NCBI GenBank assembly: GCA_965218055.1
Contig: CBDCKA010000001.1
Coordinates: 434,001 to 498,000 of the forward strand
DNA: 64,000 nucleotides
From: CBDBKE01 sp965218055
GTDB lineage: Bacteria > Acidobacteriota > Terriglobia > JAJPHL01 > JAPKYU01
Direction of reading: 5' to 3'
The position numbers and the translations under genes were made by a program. Below, piece by piece: positions 59,981-64,000 of this stretch. The notes below the pieces were generated by a model. It was not told where the DNA came from, made no database searches, and was given only the letters and a program-made list of their open reading frames with translations. Numbering within the stretch: position 1 is the stretch's first letter; each line of letters opens with the position of its first letter.

Positions 59981-61546
59981 TTAGGGCCGGCTGCGGCCTT
60001 CCTTTTTGTACTTTTCCAGCAAAGCTTCCAGTCTTGCTACAATATCCGGCCGTTGTTTATACAGGTTGTTGCTCTCCGTGGGGTCCTTCACCAGGTCATA
60101 CAGTTGCCCGGGCGGCTCCCCTGGTCCGGGCTTTAGGTCTTCCCAACCGGCCCCGACCCCTTCGATCAGCTTCCAGTTCGCCTGCCGGATGGCAAACATG
60201 CCGCCGGCGGAGTGATGCACGAGGGCCTCGCGAAGGGGTTTCGCCCGCTTCTGCCCGAGCAAGGCGGGGAGGATATTGATGCTGTCCTCGCCCGCGTCCT
60301 TCGGGAGGTCCCGTCCCACGATGCTGGCGGCTGCGGCCATCAGATCCGTGAGGCAAATCAGCTCATCCGAAGTTGTGCCCGTAGGGATCTTCCCGGGCCA
60401 CCGGGCCACGAATGGAACCCGGTGCCCTGCTTCCCAGATGTCGCCTTTCAGACCCCGCCAGGGCCCATTACATCTGTGACCGTTGTCGGTCTGGTCAATC
60501 CCCTCGCCCTTCGGCGTGGTATTGAAGGGGTGGCCTCCGTTATCGCTGGTGAACACGATAAAGGTCTTTTCCGTGAGGCCCAGCTCGTCTAGCGTCTTGA
60601 GAACCTCGCCCACGGCCCAGTCCAGCTCATGGATGAAATCCCCACGGATCCCGATCTCGCTGCTTCCCTTGAATTTGCGGTTCGGTGTCAGAGGGATGTG
60701 GATGTTGGTGGTGGGGAGATAGAGAAAGAACGGCCTCTTCCTGTTCTGCCGGATAAACTCCACTGCCTTGGCGGTCTGGACCAAGGCCACTTCCTCTTCA
60801 TCGCGAGTGGCGGCGATCTCGCGCGCCTTCACCCATTTCTTTCGCGCCTCAAGATGTGCCTGATTCATGACAGCGCCGTTCATGAACATGGCTGGCATTC
60901 CCGGGTTCGCATGCGGGTCGTAGGTCTCAGAAGTGCCGCCGCCCAGATTGATGACCTCATGAGCTTTCTTTCCAACAACACGGTGGTTCTCCACGTAGAC
61001 AAAGGGCGGCCAGTTATTGGAAGTAGGTACGCCAAAAAAGTAGTCGAAGCCGACCTCGAGAGGTCCGGGCTTCAGCTCACCATTCCAATCCGGACCCTTC
61101 TCGCCGAAGCCGAGGTGCCACTTCCCGACGCAGGCTGTCCTGTACCCGGCAGACTTCAGAAGCGACGCCACTGTCATCCGCCCCAGTTCGATCAGCAAGG
61201 GCTCGTTCACCTGGCACACGTGCTTCTTCAGGCGAGTCCGCCAGCAATACCGTCCGGTAAGAATGCTGTATCGCGTAGGTGAGCACACAGAAGATGGTGT
61301 GTGTGCGTCGGTGAAGCGCATGCCTTCCCGAGCAATCCGGTCGATGTTTGGGGTGCGGACCTTCGTTGCTCCGTAGCAGCCGACGTCCCCGTACCCAAGA
61401 TCATCGGCCATGATGAAGATGATATTCGGCGTCTCCGTCCTGGCGGGGGCGGCTGAGACTGGCTCGGGGAATCCACCCAATATCGCACACAGGGCAAGAA
61501 TCACTCCCAATGCTTTCAACACCGACTGTGCTGCGATTCTTCGCAC
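59981..61546 (-). CDS. Sulfatase (formylglycine-dependent)
   Basis: The GTG at 61546 is chosen because AGGGAGG lies about 5 bp upstream and a signal peptide begins right there (LKALGVILALCAILGGFPEP). The product has 521 aa. It has IIFIMADDLGYGDVGCYGA (metal Asp pair), the formylglycine motif SSVCSPTRYSILTGRY (CxPTR), GKWHLGFGEKGPDW and TSDNGGHPFN. It hydrolyses sulfate esters in the periplasm after conversion of the Cys by a formylglycine-generating enzyme. It begins the operon with DUF1501 and PSD1 genes. Confidence 0.92.
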   Translation of the reverse strand: MRRIAAQSVLKALGVILALCAILGGFPEPVSAAPARTETPNIIFIMADDLGYGDVGCYGATKVRTPNIDRIAREGMRFTDAHTPSSVCSPTRYSILTGRYCWRTRLKKHVCQVNEPLLIELGRMTVASLLKSAGYRTACVGKWHLGFGEKGPDWNGELKPGPLEVGFDYFFGVPTSNNWPPFVYVENHRVVGKKAHEVINLGGGTSETYDPHANPGMPAMFMNGAVMNQAHLEARKKWVKAREIAATRDEEEVALVQTAKAVEFIRQNRKRPFFLYLPTTNIHIPLTPNRKFKGSSEIGIRGDFIHELDWAVGEVLKTLDELGLTEKTFIVFTSDNGGHPFNTTPKGEGIDQTDNGHRCNGPWRGLKGDIWEAGHRVPFVARWPGKIPTGTTSDELICLTDLMAAAASIVGRDLPKDAGEDSINILPALLGQKRAKPLREALVHHSAGGMFAIRQANWKLIEGVGAGWEDLKPGPGEPPGQLYDLVKDPTESNNLYKQRPDIVARLEALLEKYKKEGRSRP

Positions 61547-61648
61547 ACACTCCCTCCCTGTGGTGCCTATCGCTAGCTTGGATTGTAGCGCGTTCGTTTC
61601 CTTAATGGGCAAAGTTGGACGATAGTCTAGTCTCTCGGAGGAGTTCAT
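61547..61648 (-). other. Leader segment resembling the start of the DUF1501 gene
   Basis: The 34 codons before the sulfatase start (MNSSERLDYRPTLPIKET) closely resemble the beginning of the DUF1501 protein (MNPSNRPAYRPTFSRRELLIKTG); the DNA shares CTATCGTCCAACTTT exactly and CATTAAG after a short gap. The twin-arginine part has been lost. This is probably a remnant of a DUF1501 gene start now in frame with the sulfatase, rather than part of the enzyme. Confidence 0.55.
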
Positions 61649-61801
61649 GAGTCACTCTCTTAGCGATGTTCCGGATCTGGCACCTATTTTACACTACGAG
61701 TTGTGTCAAGTTGTGTCAAGGAAAAAAAAGCAGGCGCCGGGCCAGCAGGTACATCGAACCGAACCCGAAGACCACCGGCGCGCCTGGCTGGGTCTCACAC
61801 G

Positions 61802-61830
61802 TTGACTTGGCTGTGGGCGCAGCGTAGCAT
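61802..61830 (+). promoter_or_regulatory. Sigma-70-like promoter of the GGDEF gene
   Basis: TTGACT (61802-61807), a 17-bp spacer and TAGCAT (61825-61830) make a good promoter ~55 bp before the GGDEF start. The spacer and flanks (GTTGACTTGGCTGTGGGCGC, AGCGTAGCATGGC) nearly match the kinase promoter at 46027-46055, including positions a promoter would not need to conserve. Confidence 0.6.
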
Positions 61831-61884
61831 GGCGGGTCGAGAGGGGGTTCTGCCTCTTCTTCCGATTCGCCGTACTGGAGAAAG

Positions 61885-62664
61885 ATGCACATGAAGCCTG
61901 AGGAACTCCGTCGCAGAATGCAGGCCTTGGAAGGCGAGGAACTTAAACTCCGTGGTGCGGCTCCCTTGCTACTGTTGGCCACAGGAGTGGCGTTGCTGAT
62001 TGCGCTGCTACCTCCTTTGAGGGAAAACTTGGGCCTCTTCCGATGGAGAGAGTGGTACTTGCCTGCAATCTGCCTGACTTGCATTGTTGGGAGCAGTTTT
62101 TTCAGCGTCTATGGGAACCAGAAGCGGAAACAAATCTTCGAGGCCCGGAAGAATTTGGCAGGCCAGGTGGGAGCCAGCGATATTGGCCTGATAGATCCGT
62201 TGACAGGGCTTCTGAAGCAGCAGTACCTGGATCAACGAGTCTCCAAGGAAATCCGCTGGGTCGAGCGCATACCCGAACTCAGCTTAACGCTGGTGATGTT
62301 CGACTTGGCCGGCTTTAGGTCGTTGAACTCCCTCCTGAGGAGCTCCACAGGCGATCGAGTCCTTGAAGGGTTTGCCGAGCTGCTCAAGAAGAGTTTTCGC
62401 GGCTCGGACACCCTCATCCGCTACGGCGGGGATGAATTCGTGGTCCTGCTGACTGGGGTCGGTGTGCAGCAGGCCCAGGTGGCCGTCGAACGTTTGCAGG
62501 AACTGACCGATCGCTGGAACAGTGAGAATCCCATCAAGGGTTACAAGCTGGCCTTTCATTGGGGATTTGCTGCGTACTCGAAGGGGGCACAAATGGGGGA
62601 CCTGCTGCGGATTGCTTATCAACGCTTGAAACAGCACCAAGCTCAGCAAGGTCCCGCGAGCTAG
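61885..62664 (+). CDS. Membrane-anchored GGDEF diguanylate cyclase
   Basis: The 259-aa protein has two hydrophobic helices (APLLLLATGVALLIALLPPL; EWYLPAICLTCIVGSSFFSV) and a GGDEF domain from ~110: DPLTGLLKQQYLDQRVSKE, FDLAGFRSLNSLLRSSTGD and the intact catalytic motif RYGGDEFVVLL. It should make cyclic di-GMP from GTP at the inner face of the membrane. A standard RxxD inhibitory site is not obvious before the motif. The PilZ-dehydrogenase fusion at 11515 is a possible receiver in the same genome. The start is ATG 61885 or 61891. Confidence 0.93.
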   Translation: MHMKPEELRRRMQALEGEELKLRGAAPLLLLATGVALLIALLPPLRENLGLFRWREWYLPAICLTCIVGSSFFSVYGNQKRKQIFEARKNLAGQVGASDIGLIDPLTGLLKQQYLDQRVSKEIRWVERIPELSLTLVMFDLAGFRSLNSLLRSSTGDRVLEGFAELLKKSFRGSDTLIRYGGDEFVVLLTGVGVQQAQVAVERLQELTDRWNSENPIKGYKLAFHWGFAAYSKGAQMGDLLRIAYQRLKQHQAQQGPAS

Positions 62665-62714
62665 ATCGACCAGGTTATCTACGAGGACGCCGCATGAGGT
62701 TCAAAGTCTACGCC

Positions 62715-62754
62715 AGTCGGCAACCTCGCGGAATTATGGCGCATTCACCGGCCG
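62715..62754 (+). repeat. Direct repeat, left copy
   Basis: About 40 bp (GTCGGCAACCTCGCGGAATT, then ATGGCGCATTCACCGGCCG) match 63937-63976 at roughly 33 of 40 positions. The two copies flank the HpcH/HpaI aldolase gene in the same orientation. Confidence 0.55.
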
Positions 62755-62835
62755 GGACTGCGCTGCGGCGACGATGCCGATTTTCATCAGGCGCCGCACG
62801 CGGTTGTTCAACAGATCAACGTTCTTGGAGAGCGT

Positions 62836-63792
62836 ATGAGAAAAATGCCAGTCCTTTTGATCTTAGTTGTTGCTGGTTGGATTGTCGGCCTCTCGACTCT
62901 GCAGTCGTCGGCCCCGTCGTCCAACGGTAAGCGGATTAACAGGGCGATCGAGCTGTTGGACCGGGGGCAACCAATCTATTCCACCCACGCTCACGGCGGC
63001 TACGAAGAAGGCAAGAAAATGGCCCAGACCTGGGCCGACTACATTAATTACGACATGGAGCACAGCCCTTACGACGTCTCGGAGTTGGCAGACTTCATGC
63101 AGGGATTGGCCGACGGCGGCCCCACCAAGAGCGGTCACCGAACACCTGCGGTGATTGTGGTCCTGCCGGTCGGCGGTATCAGCGAAGACGCCATCAAGGC
63201 AAATTACTGGATGGTCAAACAAGTCCTAGCGACCGGTGTTCACGGAATCTTGCTTGTCCATGCCCGCTCGCCGGAGGCGGTACGGGAGTTCGTAAGGGCA
63301 GCACGCTATCCTTTTCATAAGCAGGCAGTGGGCAACGGTCTCGAAGAGGGGCTGCGCGGAAATGGGGGCCAGGGTAATGCCGCTCGGATCTGGGGAGTTC
63401 CCGTGGAGGAGTACCTGCGGAAGGCCGATCCTTGGCCGCTGAATCCGGAGGGGGAGTTGCTGTTGGGCCTCAAGATCGAAGACCGGCACGCTGTGCTCAA
63501 CGCGGAGTCGACCACCAAGGTTCCGGGTATTGGTTTCGCCGAATGGGGGCCCGGCGACATGCGCATGTCCTTCGGATACCCTACGCGGCATCACGCGCCC
63601 TATCCAAGAGAGATGATTGCGGCTCGTGCTCGCGTAATGAAGGCCTGCAAGGACGCGAACATCGCGTTTCTCGACACGGTTCGCCCAGATAATGTCATCG
63701 GCATGATCGAAGAAGGGGTGATGATCGGAAGCAGCACCCAGGAGGCCGCCGAAAAGGGGCGCCGACACACCAAGCGCCAGATGCCGTGGTAG
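62836..63792 (+). CDS. Exported HpcH/HpaI-family aldolase-like protein
   Basis: The 318-aa protein has an N-terminal membrane anchor or signal (PVLLILVVAGWIVGLSTLQS). The body has the HpcH/HpaI (4-hydroxy-2-oxoheptanedioate aldolase) arrangement: YINYDMEHSPYDV (strand with acid), VLATGVHGILLVHARSPEAV, IGFAEWGPGDMRMSF (metal Glu/Asp) and the C-terminal FLDTVRPDNVIGMIEEGVMI. Family members split or join pyruvate-type substrates with a metal ion; an exported form is unusual. It follows the GGDEF gene by ~170 bp and stands between two 40-bp direct repeats. Confidence 0.8.
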   Translation: MRKMPVLLILVVAGWIVGLSTLQSSAPSSNGKRINRAIELLDRGQPIYSTHAHGGYEEGKKMAQTWADYINYDMEHSPYDVSELADFMQGLADGGPTKSGHRTPAVIVVLPVGGISEDAIKANYWMVKQVLATGVHGILLVHARSPEAVREFVRAARYPFHKQAVGNGLEEGLRGNGGQGNAARIWGVPVEEYLRKADPWPLNPEGELLLGLKIEDRHAVLNAESTTKVPGIGFAEWGPGDMRMSFGYPTRHHAPYPREMIAARARVMKACKDANIAFLDTVRPDNVIGMIEEGVMIGSSTQEAAEKGRRHTKRQMPW

Positions 63793-63936
63793 TTGTTTAG
63801 AGAAGCCTTGCGGCTGCGTGATGACTTAGCGGGAAGAAAATACTTCCGCTCGGCACAGATGCCCCGGGACCGGCAATTCTTTTTTCCGCGGCCGAGACTG
63901 CGGAAGTCTGCCGCCTGCGTCTTCCCACGCTGGCAT

Positions 63937-63976
63937 AATCGGCAGCCACTCGGAATTACGGCAGATTCACCGGCCG
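63937..63976 (+). repeat. Direct repeat, right copy
   Basis: The sequence ATCGGCAGCCACTCGGAATT, followed by ACGGCAGATTCACCGGCCG, matches the left copy at 62715-62754. The stretch 63793-64000 contains no gene otherwise. Confidence 0.55.
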
Positions 63977-64000
63977 CAGGCCTTCCTCGCTGTCGGCTCC

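Overview
The window is high-GC (roughly 60% by eye) and densely coded on both strands. It most resembles a member of the Acidobacteriota, Solibacter/Bryobacter-like. The reasons are a PilZ domain ending in the NLWGITFP signature, a Ser/Thr kinase-TolB-TPR regulator, a PVM-type microcompartment operon, and paired PSD1/DUF1549-DUF1553 and DUF1501 genes beside sulfatases. A planctomycete-like relative is less likely. The assignment is inferred from gene content, not from a marker phylogeny.

Layout. 1-8 kb: end of a prolyl oligopeptidase, a nucleoside hydrolase, two secreted proteins, an alpha/beta hydrolase, and a ketone-body operon (3-oxoacid CoA-transferase A and B plus thiolase), followed by a reverse-transcriptase remnant. 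8.5-14 kb: an SDR oxidoreductase, a TIM-barrel isomerase coupled to a bicupin, a PilZ-D-2-hydroxyacid dehydrogenase fusion and an M24 peptidase. 14.3-17.2 kb: a bacterial microcompartment operon (class II aldolase with a C-terminal encapsulation-like helix, one BMC-H, three BMC-P, a frameshifted HAD phosphatase). 17-34.5 kb: mostly housekeeping (creD-like, uvrA, CPBP protease, mtnA, rlmB, gltX, pyrF). This stretch also holds a peroxiredoxin-like gene with an in-frame TGA at the catalytic Cys position, and a SAM riboswitch driving a threonine-synthase-like gene, a sulfur-carrier protein and a small Zn protein. It ends with a deoxyhypusine-synthase homologue beside pyruvoyl arginine decarboxylase. 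34.9-42 kb: two tandem type I glutamine synthetases, an acyl-CoA carboxylase beta subunit, thiI and a lipoprotein.

42.1-49.8 kb is the most unusual region: a reduced type III-A-like (Csm) CRISPR effector locus. Cas10 has no HD domain and GGSN in place of GGDD. Csm2 carries an N-terminal zinc ribbon. Csm3 keeps its catalytic Asp. A complete Ser/Thr kinase-TPR gene with its own promoter sits between csm3 and csm4. No csm5, csm6, cas6, cas1, cas2 or repeat array is visible, and the locus ends at a tRNA-Thr gene.

50-64 kb: a scarred sulfatase/amidohydrolase junction carrying a diverged copy of a repeat also found at 8.6 kb, an octahaem cytochrome-TPR protein, an IolE-like isomerase, a PSD1/DUF1501/sulfatase operon, a GGDEF protein and an exported HpcH/HpaI aldolase between two short direct repeats.

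The strongest leads are the candidate selenoprotein with a fitting bacterial SECIS hairpin, the doubly inactivated Cas10 locus with an embedded kinase, the PilZ-dehydrogenase fusion, and the riboswitch-thrC-MoaD-like operon, which may make homocysteine from a protein-bound thiocarboxylate.
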